A DNA stretch of 64,000 nt from Rhyacophila brunnea (GCA_022495005.1 JAGYXB010001324.1:2914001-2978000), one strand, 5' to 3'; numbered from the stretch's first letter, positions 1 to 12,194 are shown. The notes: generated from the sequence alone by a model not told the origin. Translations and numbers: made by a program.

Positions 1-407
1 TTTCATAGCTATTGATAATCATATAATTATTATTTATGGATAATCGCCAAATAGTATACTAATTTGTAAGTAATTACTAAAACGGGCTCACGTTTAGTTT
101 TATTTTGGTTTCATTACATGGTAAAAAAATATACTTACTTGAAATATTGTGAAAACATATTAAATTCTCTTTTTTGAATAGACCCCATGCGTCGAGCAAA
201 GGGATTATAATTAATGAATCATTCAAACACTTAATTGGCATCGTATTGAAATTAATATGAAAGAAATCGTTACAAGAATACTACAACTAGGTAATTTTGA
301 CGTATACCTCTTTTGAAAGCATCATTAGATCTTATATAGTATTATTAATATTACTAGATTTATATTAATAATATTTAGTGAGTAAAAAAAAATATTGGCT
401 AAATATA
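1..407. other. AT-rich stretch, no gene seen
   Basis: No coding region, RNA gene or repeat family shared with the rest of the window was recognised here, apart from a short stretch near 275-300 that resembles the terminus of the MITE at 27445-27819 (shared core CTACAACTAG). Confidence 0.5.
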
Positions 408-980
408 TCATCATCATCGGCCGGGGTCAATCCATTGCTGGATGAAGTTCTCCCCAAGCTTCTTCCAACTCTCTCGGTCCTGTGTCTTTCGCGGCCACGT
501 ATTTCTACCGAACTTTACCAGTTCGTCAATCCAGCGACTTTTAGGGCGACCCTATGACCGTTTCGTGCCCCTTGGGTACCACTGTCCAGCGGGCGGCCAA
601 TTTACCCCGCCCATCTTCATTTTAGCTGTTTGGCAACGTCTATTACATCGCTTACATCTCTTACGGTCCTTTCGCGTGATGTCCAACATACACCTCTCCA
701 TGCCTCGCTGTGTGACTCTTAGCCTTTGGACATCTTTCGTCGTGAGGGTCCACGTCTGGCAGCCATACGTGAGCACGGGTAGCACACATTGGTTGAACAC
801 CCCACGCTTAAGACATAATGGTAGGTCACTCTTGAAGATACTAATCAGACGTCCGAAAGCACTCCATCCCAGCTTTGTTCTTCGAGCAATTTCATCGTGC
901 ATGCTTCCGTCTATAGGCACCTGCTGTCCGAGATAGACGTAGCTGCTGACTTGCTCGAGTTGGGTGCCATTAATACATAT
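408..980 (-). mobile_element. RTE-like LINE (family R), 3' fragment
   Basis: Read on the minus strand this encodes the region behind the reverse transcriptase core of an RTE-like non-LTR retrotransposon. Seen in order: INGTQLEQVSSYVYLGQQ, then a DGSMHDEI stretch, then KLGWSAFGRL, FNQCVLPVLTYGCQTW, and the terminal block with RDRKR and the PRGTKRS end. These match the usual RTE C-terminal pattern YLG...I..R...A...F..L and VLPVLTYGCETW. The 3' end, on the plus strand, begins with a CATCATCAT run followed by GGCCGGGGTCAATCCATTGC, which recurs at other family R copies (12858, 48990, 55590). The 5' part is missing, so this is a dead 5'-truncated copy. The reading frame is open from about 980 to 552 but extends past the LINE boundary by chance. 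Confidence 0.85.
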
Positions 981-1029
981 AATCGCAAGGTCCGATAAAT
1001 ATATAAAAAGTAAAATATAACTATGACGA

Positions 1030-1498
1030 CTATAACAATAAAATCGTTTCACATTATGAGCACCACTTTTTATTCTCTTCTTCGGCCATTGCACGTTAGT
1101 TGGAGCATATGGATACCACGAGGCGCCTCCAAGAATCCCTGTCGCTCGCCAGTCTTCTTGCATCATTCCAGGTCAAACCAGCATCCCGTAGCTCTGCCGT
1201 ATACACTATATATATATGTAGTATTTAGCGGCCTTCCAGGATGCCGGAATCCTGTTGACTTGAAGAACAGGCAAGCCAGGTTGAAGTTCTCTTCTGGCAT
1301 CCGCAGCACGTGGCCAAGCCAGGTGCAATGCCGCAATGAAGCTGCTTGATGCATTCTCTTATCGCCTCGTTGTTCCTAAAGGCACACCCAGTATCCGTTG
1401 TAAACATCTGTTTTCGATGCTCAGTATACGGTCGCTCTGAACTTTCGTAAGGTGCCATGATTCATTACCGTAAAGCAGTACCGTCAGAATAGGTGGCT
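1030..1498 (-). mobile_element. Second non-LTR retrotransposon type, C-terminal fragment
   Basis: The minus strand encodes the C-terminal end of a LINE protein broken by frameshifts. The pieces are LTVLLYGNESWHLTKVQ, SIENRCLQRILGVPL, WLGHVLRMPEENFNLA, HPGRP, and near the end TWNDARRLASDRDSWRRL. The order YGxExW, GHVLRMP, GRP, then DRxxWRxLV is the standard tail of several LINE clades, so the call rests on motif order. The clade cannot be fixed. It is a different family from the R fragment immediately to its left. It is related in pattern to the fragment at 22010-22440. Confidence 0.75.
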
Positions 1499-1784
1499 TT
1501 TGGTTTTGACCGAGTATAATCATGAGTCTCAGACACTCCGCATCGAGTTGAATGTTGCTCCAGTCATTCCCATTCGGATAACAAGCTCTCTCTACAAAAT
1601 GCTATCTCCCTTGATGTGTATCACCAGGTATTTTAATTTAATTATTTTTCAATATTTCGCCGTAAACTTTAGATATTTCATTCGACATGGTTTCAAAAAT
1701 ATACCACTGAATGTAACAAGATTAAAAATCAATACTAACGATATTTGTAGCAACAGAAAAAAATACATATATTTTGTTTTATTC

Positions 1785-2305
1785 ATAAGGCGTTCGTTTT
1801 CTATGCTTTTTCTTAACTCGTATTCTTGTAAGTCCGGTGGTTGTTTATCCAGTACAAATCTTGCAATCGATTTTTAACTAACTTTTCGACTAGCTAGACA
1901 TTTGAAACTGTTATAATATATCAGAACACGAAGCCAATGCATTCTTTTAATACTTTTAGCCATCTTTAAGTAGTATTGAATTCATTTTCAGTTAATTCTG
2001 TTTTCTATGAAAAATTATTTCGGAAAAAATCCGCAATCCAATCTATTATTATTGGTTGCTATGGAGGTGGTCCTAGCAACTAAATTATTAATATATGCGT
2101 GCGTTGCTATGGAAATCAAAATGATATTTCAGTATTCTCTATTTGTTTGTTTGATGCAAAATAGCAAAAAATGATTTGTTGACAATTGCCTTATTTGTCC
2201 TAAATTATTAATACATAGAATTATCAAGTTTATATGATTCAACAGAAAATTTAAAACGTGGTATATAAAAAAAGTTCTTTGTATCTTGTAATTATTTTTG
2301 CACTT
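1785..2305 (+). repeat. Dispersed repeat A, copy 1
   Basis: About 500 bp that recurs at 56880-57372 in the same orientation and at 34780-35245, 41365-41815 and 57595-58062 in reverse. Shared marks include TCGTATTCTTG at the left end, TCAGTTAATTCTGTTTT in the middle, a GGTCCTAGCAACTAAATTA core and AACGTGGTATATAAAAA near the right end. No protein is encoded. No clear terminal inverted repeat was seen, so the element class is undetermined. Confidence 0.85.
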
Positions 2306-2309
2306 TCTT

Positions 2310-4170
2310 TAATATTTATTTAGTACAAGCTGAAACACCCGGCTTCGCACAGGGTCGCTTCGTGGATACATTTATTTTAGATATTCAAAAAATAATAAAA
2401 AGTAATTATCTTTTTAATATTAAAATATCTATGTAATACAATATGGCAATTAAAAGTAATTCTAATAGGAGTAAAGGTCAAAGAAAAGAACACTAAAATA
2501 AAATCGAATCCAAAATATGCAAACGATATTAATAGTATAAATATGTAGTAAAAAAAATCAAAATTGGATGGAACAAACAAACAACAAACTTTGTATTTTA
2601 TAAAATACTAATTTAGAAACCTTCGCAGGAGTGCGAACAACAACTGAAAAAGTTTCATCGCAATCGGATGAATGGTATTATAGAAATGCATACGAATAGA
2701 AGAAGATGATTTTCTAAGTCAGAAATCTTCGCGGGCGTGCACACGACAACTCACCAAAGTTTTATTGCAATCGGATAAATGGTATAAAAACGCATACGAA
2801 TAGAAGAAGAAGAAGATAGTTGTACTAATTTAAAAGCCTTTGCGGGCGTGCGCACAACAACTGGTCAAAATTTCATCGCAATCTGATGAATGGTATTAGA
2901 ACGCATACGATTAGAAGAAGATAGAATACAAGAAGAAGAAGATGGTTGTATTAATTCAGAAACCTTTGCAGGTGTTGGCACAATTACTGACAAAAGTTTT
3001 ATTGCAATCGGATGAATGGAATAGGAACGCATACGAATAGAAGAAGAATGCGAAGAAGAATATTGTTGTACTAATTCAGAAACCTTATCGGGTGTAGGCA
3101 TAACAACTGACGAAAGTTTAATTGCAATCGGATGAATGGTATAGGAACTATATGAATAAATGAAGATAGAATGAAGAAGAAGAAGAAAAAGAAGATGGTT
3201 ATACTAATTCATAAACCTTTGCGGGTGTTACCACAACAATTGCAATCGGATAAATGTTATAAGAACGCATACGAATAGAAGAAGAAGAAGATAGTTGTAC
3301 TAATTTAGAAGCCTTTGCGGGCGTGCGCACAACAACTGGTCAAAATTTCATCGCAATCTGATGAATGGTATTAGAACGCATACGATTATTAGAAGAAGAT
3401 AGAATACAAGAAGAAGAAGATGGTTGTATTAATTCAGAAACCTTTGCAGGTGTTGGCACAATTACTGACAAAAGTTTTATTGCAATCGGATGAATGGAAT
3501 AGGAACGCATACGAATAGAAGAAGAATGCGAAGAAGAATATTGTTGTACTAATTCAGAAACCTTATCGGGTGTAGGCATAACAACTGACGAAAGTTTTAT
3601 TGCAATCGGCTGAACGGTGTAGGAACCGTACGAATAAAAGAAGATATAATGAAGAAAAAGATGGTTTTTCTAATTCAGAAACCTTTGCGGGCGTGCGCAC
3701 AACTGATGAAAATTTCATCGCAATTGGATGAATGGTATAAAAACGCATACGAATAGAAGAAGATAGAATAGAAGAAAAAGATGAAGAAAATGGTGGTACC
3801 AATTCAAAACCCTTTGCGGGCGTGAGTACAACACTTGATCAAAATTTCATTGCAATTGGACGAATGGTATATAAACCATACGAATAAAAAAAGATAGAAT
3901 AAAGAAGAAGAAGAAGATGGTTGTACTAATTCAGAAACCTTTGCGGATGTGGGCACAACAACTGACGAAAATTTCATTGCAATCGGATGAATGGTATAGG
4001 AACGCATAGGACAGACAGACAGACAGACTTTCATTTTTATATATAAGATATAGCCTATAATCTGCGTGCAAGTGCAAGCAATAAGTTGACAAAGTTTTAT
4101 TGCAATCGGATGAACAGTATGGCAGCGCATAAAACACGAACAAACAAACAAACAAATATTAATTTTTATA
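2310..4170. repeat. Tandem array of an RTE-like 3' tail, 12 units of about 120 bp
   Basis: From about 2605 a unit of roughly 95-130 bp is repeated twelve times, with a partial thirteenth. Each unit holds AAACCTTTGCGGG, then TTTCATTGCAATCGGATGA, then GGAACGCATACGAATAGA, and ends in a purine-rich GAAGAAGAA spacer of variable length. Unit marks fall near 2617, 2722, 2833, 2960, 3080, 3213, 3309, 3438, 3558, 3679, 3808 and 3937. Units 3-5 and 7-9 are almost identical at an offset of about 476-478 bp, showing a higher-order duplication. The last complete unit ends in a run of ACAG repeats followed by a T-rich stretch, as at the 3' ends of RTE/BovB-type retroelements. The sequence before the array (2330-2365, CACCCGGCTTCGCACAGGG) fits the same 3' region. 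Apparent minus-strand ORFs across it merely translate the repeat. Confidence 0.8.
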
Positions 4171-5008
4171 TTATAGATAAATACTACCCTGATAAGTAAA
4201 AAAACAGTGTTTTTGGTTTTAGTAAAATGAGAACAGAAGTTTTAAATTACCCTCTTTATCTATTATATTATGTTAAATTTTATGATTTTTTGATATAAAC
4301 TATAATTATACGTAGACATAAAAACATAAAAAAGTAGATAGTGTCTATATCTTTACTTAGCAGGGCAGTATTATAAACTCTAAATAATAAACTAAAATGT
4401 GTATTCGACAGTAAAAATCGACATCATTGTAACAATAAATTCATAATACCTAGTTTTATCTCATGCTGACAAAACAGCTGTCCTTTGAATACTTTCAAAA
4501 TATCTCACGTTAAGCATGTTTCATTGGCATTCACCCATCGCCAAAAACTAAAACCTGTCCTATTTATTGCCAAAAATCCCTTTTGTGAGCCGTCAATATA
4601 AGAAAGATTCAATCAAATTGGAACCCGTTTCATTTACGTATACCAACCCCTTTGCATATACCACCATTTTGCCGTTACAAAAATTTATCATCTTTTATTA
4701 AAAGTATCTGCAATAATTGTAAATATTTACGGCAATCTCAGTTTTTCTTTAAATTTAAATAATAATATTAATTTATATATAATATAGAAAGAATTTAAAA
4801 ATAACAATGGAATCATAAGCTGAAATGAAATATAACTCAGCCCACAAGGTCTTACAGTGCTCTAACCATAGAATCAAAAAGGTCTCTAGCTGAATAGGCC
4901 ACTCTATAAGCATTGACCATACTGAAACATGAAAATTTTGAAGCCTATTCTATTTCAACTAGTATGTCTGAACTCAAAATACCATTTCAAGTAGGTACTC
5001 TAACGTGG
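4171..5008. other. No gene recognised
   Basis: AT-rich unique-looking sequence. No open frame of note and no repeat shared with other parts of the window was seen. Confidence 0.45.
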
Positions 5009-5254
5009 TGTCGCTAGATTTCAAAATCAGCCAAGTCCATAATAGATGAATAGGAGAAAAACAGCTTTTTGTTTTCTCAAATACACAGTCACAAGGGTGA
5101 AAGTTTATATTATTTCGAGTATAGAATATTTAAAATTAATAAATTCCACATTTTGATAATGCAGAAATGTTAGAAAGCAGTTGTTCTTCAGCAATTCACA
5201 AAAAAGTCAAAAATACCTAAAGGTGGACTTGGCTGATTTTGAAATGTAGCAACA
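5009..5254 (+). mobile_element. MITE family B, copy 1
   Basis: A 246-bp non-coding element with terminal inverted repeats of about 30 bp starting TGTCGCTAGATTTCAAAATC and closing with the reverse complement of that sequence (TAGCAACA here, TAGCGACA in copy 3). Other copies lie at 13517-13766 (reverse) and 23006-23251 (same orientation), with nearly identical interiors. A convincing target-site duplication was not found. Confidence 0.85.
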
Positions 5255-5385
5255 CATATAATATGTATTAGAAAAATATAAGAATGTAACAGTTTAAATT
5301 AAAAATATTTCCTAATACTCGTATTAACAAATTTTACAAATAATTCCTTTAACCATGTCCATCCGCATATTACGGACAACATCCT

Positions 5386-6147
5386 AATATAGAGTGGCGC
5401 ATAGAGATAACCAGATTGACTCCGGACTAGGAAATCCAATCCCGAGCCAAAATTCTGATCCCGGGATTTCGGGATTACAATTTTACAATCCCGGAATTAG
5501 CATTTTTTTCCATTGTTAATATAAAAATTTGATATTTACAAATAACATTGATAAAATCGGTCAAAAATAAATCTAGTATAATTTATACTATTTAAGACAT
5601 CTATTGTTAATATTGTATACGTTCAATCTTGGAAATACATAATTTCAATGGAGTAAATAATATTATAATATAAATAATAATGTGAATTTAATAAGAGATT
5701 GCTGTTTCTGATAGTAAAGGCTTAATGAATGGGTTAGCGAGATGTGAAGCAAATCATGATTTACTTATGGCCTTTCCGCTTCATCTAATTAGTCAGCCAA
5801 ATATGAAACTGCCGTAAAACGTATGAGGTCATAGTGGAATTACTTTGTTAATAGTGCTAAGCATTGTTTTTTCCAATCTTTTTCATTTTTATTAATTTAT
5901 GTGAAAAAATAAAATGAATCGGCAACTTACACATGGGTATAAATCAAATTTCATTCAAACTCAGTTTATTTCTAATGTAGTTATTTGTTATTAAAAGTAT
6001 TTTTTCTGTTATATTTTCGTTTTTATTTTATTTTCCATAAAAATTGATAAAAAAATCAATCCCGAAAGTTTCGTGATTATGTTTATCAATCCCGGGATTC
6101 ATAGGTATCAAAAATAGCTCAGGATCCCGGAATTGGAATCCCTTCTC
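5386..6147. mobile_element. Candidate hAT-like non-autonomous element with CCCGGGATT ends
   Basis: Both ends carry repeated CCCGGGATT/AATCCCGGG words in inverted arrangement: GGAAATCCAATCCCGAGCC at about 5428 and, reversed, GGGATTCCAATTCCGGGATC at the right end. The interior of about 650 bp is AT-rich with no coding. Elements with such ends are common in insect and other animal genomes and are often hAT-related, but no 8-bp duplication could be fixed, so class and exact limits are uncertain. Confidence 0.45.
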
Positions 6148-6154
6148 TACACCA

Positions 6155-6450
6155 TTATACTTCTCGGTTATCGGACACTGTCGTTTTGCCTCTAAGCTCT
6201 GTCAGCTTGACCTAATAGAATCTCCGACTTGCTTATGTGGCGAATTGCAGAATGCCGATCACATCCTCTGGGAGTATCCACATATTTATGTCGATTGAAA
6301 ATGAAGAGCTTTTCAAGTCATTCCGACCCTCAGTTGGACCGGTCGCCCATTGCGACTTAGTATCTACGAAGGAAAATTTCTCAGACTTTTACGTTCAGAC
6401 TTTTCAGTTTGCGGCATTTTACGGCGAGCGAGAAGGTCTTTTCTAATCGA
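6155..6450 (+). mobile_element. LINE C-terminal fragment (RNase H-bearing type)
   Basis: The plus strand encodes, with a frame change, IGHCRFASKLCQLDLIESPT followed by CLCGELQNADHILWEYPH and later a stretch ending FAAFYGERE. This is the layout of the region after the RNase H domain in jockey/R1/I-type LINEs: a gyxS/LxHxG-like helix, a CxCG...ADHILxxCPH zinc-finger-like motif, and a short tail. The last cysteine of the motif is replaced by tyrosine and a stop follows soon after, so it is a decayed relic. Confidence 0.65.
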
Positions 6451-7544
6451 GAATATTTGACCATGAAGCATTATATCGAAGTAGGAATCACGCACACTCT
6501 AGTGCACGCCAACCAATGTCTTGGGAAGTTACTCCTGTCACACTTTCGGCACAAATTTGAAGAGCGCATAACGTTCGTTACGCCAAGGTATACGCTTGAA
6601 ACGTAAAACTATAAAAACAAGTTACTTACGTCATTCCATTTGCGTTGTTTATAAAATTTAATACGTTTTATAGGATCTTCTTTGCGAGTTTATAAAAAAA
6701 ATCTATGAATTATTTTACGAGTAAGTGTTTTTGCTTATATTTTTTTTATTAATTTGTAAGTTTTCTCAGAACGCAACCATTTTAACCACTTTAATAAATA
6801 TTGGTATTTTAATAATCGAACACAATATGCTCGTACTAATTTTTCTAATACACATATCAAGCTAACATGAATCTAGCAACACATAGTGTGGCCGAACGTT
6901 TTCCTGACAAACGACAGAGCTGCGGCACCGAACCCCGACTTTCGCGCCGGGAATACGAATTGGGTAATTTGTTCCCAGAAACTTACCCCACAGGTATTTA
7001 TCTTTCTGTTTTCACCTGGCGCCTACGTCCCTCTCCGGCCCTGGACCCCGGACGCCCCTTCACCTCGAGCGCCCCAGTTAACGTCCCTTTATTATTTGAT
7101 AACGGTTGTGAAATATCAACTCATTATGCGCGACGAAAGTGTATCAGCAACGTATACTCTGTGCACCTCTCAGCTGTATCCTATTATACACCTGGCAGTG
7201 AATTTTCACTTAATTAAATTTCAGGACATTGTCGTACTAGACGTAACACATTTTCGAAACACTTTGTTGAAGAAAAATATGGTATTAGACAACTCAATCC
7301 GTGTCAGCATATTGATCGGCGATATTAAATATATTTCCGAAATTACAAATTCTCTAATAATATCCATTTCCCGGAGTGTCCAATTATTATAAACTCAGTA
7401 AATAGCTTACTGCAGATTATTTTCGCGATATAAATTTTTTTACATGGTCAGCCATATCTAATGATGCAAACTCCATATAGTAGCTGACTCAATTATAATA
7501 ATTATTTCCTAAATATTCTTTTCAAGGTATTATTTTGATTGTGA
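6451..7544. other. No gene recognised; contains a GC-richer patch
   Basis: About 6890-7090 is clearly richer in G+C than its surroundings and is open in two frames, but the predicted peptides show no domain I recognise. It lies upstream of an LTR-like segment (7545-7765) and might belong to the same retroelement, which cannot be shown from one copy. Confidence 0.3.
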
Positions 7545-7765
7545 ATTCCTCAATAAATAGCGGATCATAATTCATTGGACATGTCACTCGAATATAAATT
7601 CCCGGTCTGTTAGTATCTCAGTCTTGGAATCACTCCGTACAACATCTCATTCTACCGAGATCGGACATCGGAACAGTCTCATAAGTATTGTAACATAACT
7701 ACTGTAACATACTCTTACTCTTGTACTAACTGTTTACGTTGCAAATAAAACTCGCTCCTACATCC
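7545..7765 (+). repeat. LTR-like segment M, copy 1
   Basis: The stretch AGCGGATCATAATTC, then CGAGATCGGACATCGGAACAG, ending in GCAAATAAAACTCGCTCC, has a homologue in reverse orientation at 32035-32245. The AATAAA signal close to the right edge and an upstream TATAAATT fit an LTR promoter and polyadenylation region. No TG...CA limits or second direct copy were found next to it, so it may be a solo LTR or a truncated element. Confidence 0.45.
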
Positions 7766-8008
7766 ATAGGAGCAACCACCAAATTTCGACTTCTAATGTC
7801 TCCTTCTGACGACTTCTTCAGCCACAACACCATACCTCAACACCATACCTCCCACAAAAATAAAAATAAATACTACCCCTTATTTTTAATTTTTGTATTC
7901 CTCACTGTTGAATATCGTAACTCCTTTTAAATGTTCTTAATATATCACTCCAGCAAGCCTTGCATCCCCCGTCCGCGTCAACGTAGTATTGACAAGCGCT
8001 TCAGATGT

Positions 8009-8561
8009 ATGTATATCAGTAGTTAAGGGTAGGCTATTAATTTCCGTCATAAATAGTGCACTGTAAATTTTGTCAGTCATACGTATGTGTTCATTGAAAT
8101 AATACTACAATTTACAGACGGTGTTTGTTAGTTTTTAAAATTCAATTAAACTCTGCGAAACCTCTGCAAATAAAAAAAAATTAAAATTATGCAATTAAAG
8201 CATATATAACTTTGGAGATTTTATAGATATAATAATATTTTTTATCTATTATAGTTAGGTTTTGGCAGGGCTTAACGAATTAAAAAAAATGAACCAACAC
8301 TTTGTGTAATATGTATTATTAATCCAACGAAAACAATTAAGTATGAATAAAAAAGTGTGTACAATTTTATCGTATCGCCCAAAGTTTACCAAAACTATTA
8401 TGGTTTGATTTAAGCAGGGTTTGATTGACTTTTAAAAACTAACTAACACCGTCTGTAAGTTGTAGTCTTAGTTCAATGGAAACAAATACGTATGACTAAC
8501 AAAGTTTAATGTGTACTTTTTATAGCGGAGCCTACCTCCATCCTTCGCTGCCGATGTATAT
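8009..8561. mobile_element. hAT-like MITE family C, copy 1, with 8-bp target duplication
   Basis: The element occupies 8017-8553 and is flanked by a perfect 8-bp duplication ATGTATAT (8009-8016 and 8554-8561). It is a foldback element: the left arm starts CAGTAGTTAAGGGTAGGCT and the right arm, reversed, reads CGGCAGCGAAGGATGGAGG. The arms stay complementary for about 150 bp or more, including CATACGTATTTG and the AATTTACAGACGGTG block. No protein is encoded. Starting with CAG and making an 8-bp duplication is the hallmark of hAT transposons, so transposition by an hAT enzyme is inferred. Confidence 0.88.
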
Positions 8562-8694
8562 ACTACTACTTAATTTCAATATAATTAAATAAAAAAAGAG
8601 TTAACTTAATTGATAAAGCATATTGCCAATGAATGCGGCTCCTGTCCGGTTTCGTATTTTATTTATTTTATTTTAAATATTTTTAACTTATGCA

Positions 8695-8885
8695 AGTGTA
8701 TTGTTTTACTTTTATAACACTACAACATATTATATGAGGCCCAATAACACAAGTGTAGTAGTACTGAAATAATAGTAGAGAACATAAAAACACCCAGTGA
8801 CTTTGACGAGGCTTGAATGCAGAGCTTCAGGATGAAAAGTCATTGCGTTACACATTAGACTATGAGAGTTGCCTATTGAGAGATC
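8695..8885 (-). mobile_element. tRNA-derived SINE family L, copy 1
   Basis: Reversed, it begins with a tRNA-like head (CTCTCATAGTCTAATGTG as A-box region, GCATTCAAGCC as a decayed B-box) and continues into a body with ACTACACTTGTG and TTGGGCCTCAT and a closing TGTAGTGTTAT. Body pieces recur at 13775, 17630 and 48245. The B-box is mutated, so it is not a functional tRNA gene. Confidence 0.6.
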
Positions 8886-9467
8886 AATATCATCATTCAC
8901 AGAAAATTTTTACTCTAGATAGAATGAATTTTATAATATGAATCTCGTATTAGAAATTTTGAAGGCAGTTCGATTTTTAAATCGGACGATTGTATGTGTT
9001 TGTATTGGTATAGAATACAAAATAATTATTGTCTTCATCTATTGGCAGTCCCAAATAAAAAATTGTGACTTACATTCTGGATTCGATCTGTTGCTCTATT
9101 TCTATAAATAACATACCCATCTCTATTTTACGTTATTATTCATCTTTTTTATTATTATTTATTTAGGTCAACCAATAGGATCAATCACAGTGAATAAATA
9201 ATGAAAGAATATGTGAAGGTCCCAATAACAGGCGGACACAAATAGCATAATAAATCAAATTAAATCAAATATTCAATACGGTTATAAAAAATATATTGGA
9301 GAGTTATTGAAAAAGATAAATATATCCGTAATCATAAGAAAAATAAAAAAAAATATTGAAAAATAAAAATAAGTATATAATATGTATGAAGAGGTGATAG
9401 CCAGTTTAAGAAATGAAAATACAATATAAAATCAGTCTTCCAGATACATTCAGTCGTATATTTTGGA

Positions 9468-9520
9468 GTTACTTAATTTGAAAGAGGCAAGAGAACAAAA
9501 CAAATCCACTCGATTACTGT
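9468..9520 (+). repeat. Short dispersed repeat K, copy 1
   Basis: AATTTGAAAGAGGCAAGAGA followed by ACAAAAC and CACTCGATTA is repeated with few changes at 55135-55190, and a related reverse copy closes the window at 63955-64000. The nature of the parent element is unknown. Confidence 0.55.
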
Positions 9521-11530
9521 GAAGATGCATGCTTCTGTAGAGTCAGTTCATCGGAAAATAGTCACTTAGATTGGTTTTATATATATGAATATAATATTAT
9601 AGAAGTGAAAAGACGTGGGGAAGAATATTTACTTTTGGGTACGTTAAACCTAATATTTTACTGTAGTTGTGGGCAACCTAAATGAAATTATTAATCAATT
9701 TAAAGATTTAAATAAGATCAGAAATACTATGCCGTATTTATAAAAATTCGATTTAATTGGAAGTCATTTCTGAAAGATAGGATAGTAATATGTTCATAAT
9801 ATTGTCGCATTATTTTAACTATGATAATTTTTATAATCGATATATGGGTGGTTCACAATAATTATGGATCAAGTCCAATTTTCATAAAATTGTTTTTTTT
9901 ACATTTTTTTTTCAGTGACTAGATAAATATTGTGTGTTAATATCACAATTGTAGCTCTACAATTTTCCACAGCAATTAAGTCATCAAATTGAATGTGAAT
10001 CATGTCCATTTTGGCAATTCATTCAGCAGTATAAAGAGGTATTTGCTAACATTAATTTGCTATTATTGATAAAGCTTGAATATACTTTATATTTCAACAA
10101 TTTATTTTAATTGATCCATGTACTATAAAAATATGGTAAGTATATACAGTAAAAACATTCCTGAATTTTACAAAAGGAGTTTTAACTTTAGGTCCAAATA
10201 CCTCAGGGGTGTTTCTAATCAGGTACTTTGTATATAAATAGTTTAATTATTGTTATTTATTCATAATACTACTTTTATACTTTCAAAATACTTATGTCCA
10301 GTTTGGTAATTTTGACTATTTCATAGTGCGATTTACTGTGACCCCTGTATTATAAACGGCAACATCTCATTGAATATTTATTTGAGTATCCCACCACATG
10401 TTTTCGTATGTAATATGTTTTCGCTTTGACAACTTGTGACCAATATTGCGAGAGAATAACTGAAAATATTACTTCCTTTTGCGACTTCCTTAAATATACA
10501 TTTTTTCGAGAAATTCTGCTCGTTTTTTTAGACCAACGTGTTTTTCAGGAAGTCGGTGACGTGGTCTCGCATGAGTAGTTACGACATTATGGTAACCAGA
10601 TTTTGTATGGTTCTATAAGTATTATCACAGTAATAAAATATTCTCATTATTTATAAAAATATCAATAATAATTTGCAAAAAAAATAATAAAAAATCATAC
10701 TTAAATACTTTTAAATTATAAAAACTCCGAATAAAAAAATATATATCAATATATCCCTATATTCCTTGTTAACATTTTATAGACACGCTGTACTATTTCG
10801 ATTTAAATATTGCGCAATGACGAATTTTCCATAAAATAGTGTTATAACTATAGTTGTAATTAATTAAATCGTATAGAGTAAGAAAAATGCGACGTAAAAC
10901 AAGGTTCTATCTCAGAATATGAGTCTATTGTGCGGAGTCAGTAATCTATTTCGTCCGCGCAAAATCATGTTGAATCGATTCGAAATATCAAGTACGTAAT
11001 ATTATTCGAAATAAAAACGATTTTTGGACATTATCTTAGCTGTTAATTAATTAATCATCATTCAGTTTTGATGAGAATATAGACTATAATATTATCTCTC
11101 CGATTAATTCAAAATATATTGGAAAAAACTTACTCATTTTATAGAATGAATTTAAAACTGTCAAAATTTTAGTTTTTTCGCTCTCCTGAACATTTGTGAT
11201 TTCAGAATCATAGCGGTTTTTCTGAGGCCATGTCGAAATGTAGTATGTAAATATATGAATAATATGGGCACCAAATGCTATCTTCTAAGTATGTACACAA
11301 TGAAAAATAGTACAATAAAATTATCAAAGAAAACATTATAAACATTATTTATTGCTGGTGAAATATATAAATAAAATTATAATCGCTACGAATTAAAAAC
11401 CACAAGGTTTATAACAATCTGGACTAACAATTTGGACAATTGTATACATAGTATTTGTATAGGTAAAAACGTGACCTAATAGTATACACAATATTATGTT
11501 TAATTCTTAAGTATATTTTTGTTAGGTGAA

Positions 11531-11570
11531 ATGCTATTTGCTTGACAGAATTCTTGTCAGCAAATAGCAT
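11531..11570. repeat. 40-bp palindrome centred on GAATTC
   Basis: ATGCTATTTGC at the left end is perfectly matched by GCAAATAGCAT at the right. The middle, TTGACA-GAATTC-TTGTCA, pairs too apart from a one-base shift. No copy was seen elsewhere in the window. Confidence 0.8.
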
Positions 11571-12194
11571 AATAATTATGTTATAGATACGATACTGTTT
11601 TTATTTATATATATCATTTTAAAAACAAAATTTAAATCGTAGTATAAATTAGTTGTAATGATTTATTTTCAATGTGTGAGTTTCTGAGGTGTTAAGTATG
11701 ACTATCTTTCTTCATCGTTGGTTTATAGAATCTACCATGCGGAATTGGTGGAAATATGTTAGAGGGGTTATACTAATTAAACATGAAGCAACGAATAGTC
11801 ATGAGCCTGTACTATTCAATTTTGGCATAATTAGATTTTCAAAAGCCTGAGTTTGCAATGGGCCGGTCGCATATCACGTATGAATGAACAAACAGCGATA
11901 AATCGCTTCAGATTTAATGGTCCAGAAGAAAAACAAGATGCAGAAAATAGGGTGTTGGTAACTAAATGGTATACGGAAAAGCTTCTTATCACTACAAATG
12001 ATTGACTGAGGAAGAAAACTAGAAATGCATAGAAGAGTGAACGAGTTTGTTTGATAGCTAAAATCTATAAAGAATAGGATTCATGAATATTAATTATACT
12101 TTAGTCTATAGTCAGTTATAAAATAATGACAAAATTGGACCAATTTTCTTCGCCACCAGTTGTCTTTTAAAATTTTAACTTTCGCTTTAAAAAT

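Larger units (their letters stand above)
8890..12194. other. Long stretch without recognisable genes
   Basis: Strongly AT-rich. Apart from a short shared repeat at 9468-9520 and a palindrome at 11531-11570, listed separately, I see nothing that can be named. No open frame of 60 codons lies in it. Confidence 0.5.

Noticed and set aside
552..1166. One continuous 204-codon minus-strand gene
   Set aside because: The frame joins by chance the tail of one LINE (from about 980 down) and antisense or shifted sequence of another (above about 1030).
2865..4155. Series of minus-strand open frames with SSSS and IHPIAIK-like repeats
   Set aside because: They translate the tandem 120-bp array. Frame is kept only because the purine-rich spacer codes serine, and the peptides repeat with the DNA unit.
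6867..7392. Two overlapping plus-strand frames of 116 and 168 codons over a GC-richer patch
   Set aside because: They differ in frame over the same bases, neither has a domain I recognise, and the patch adjoins an LTR-like segment. Kept only as an unassigned stretch.
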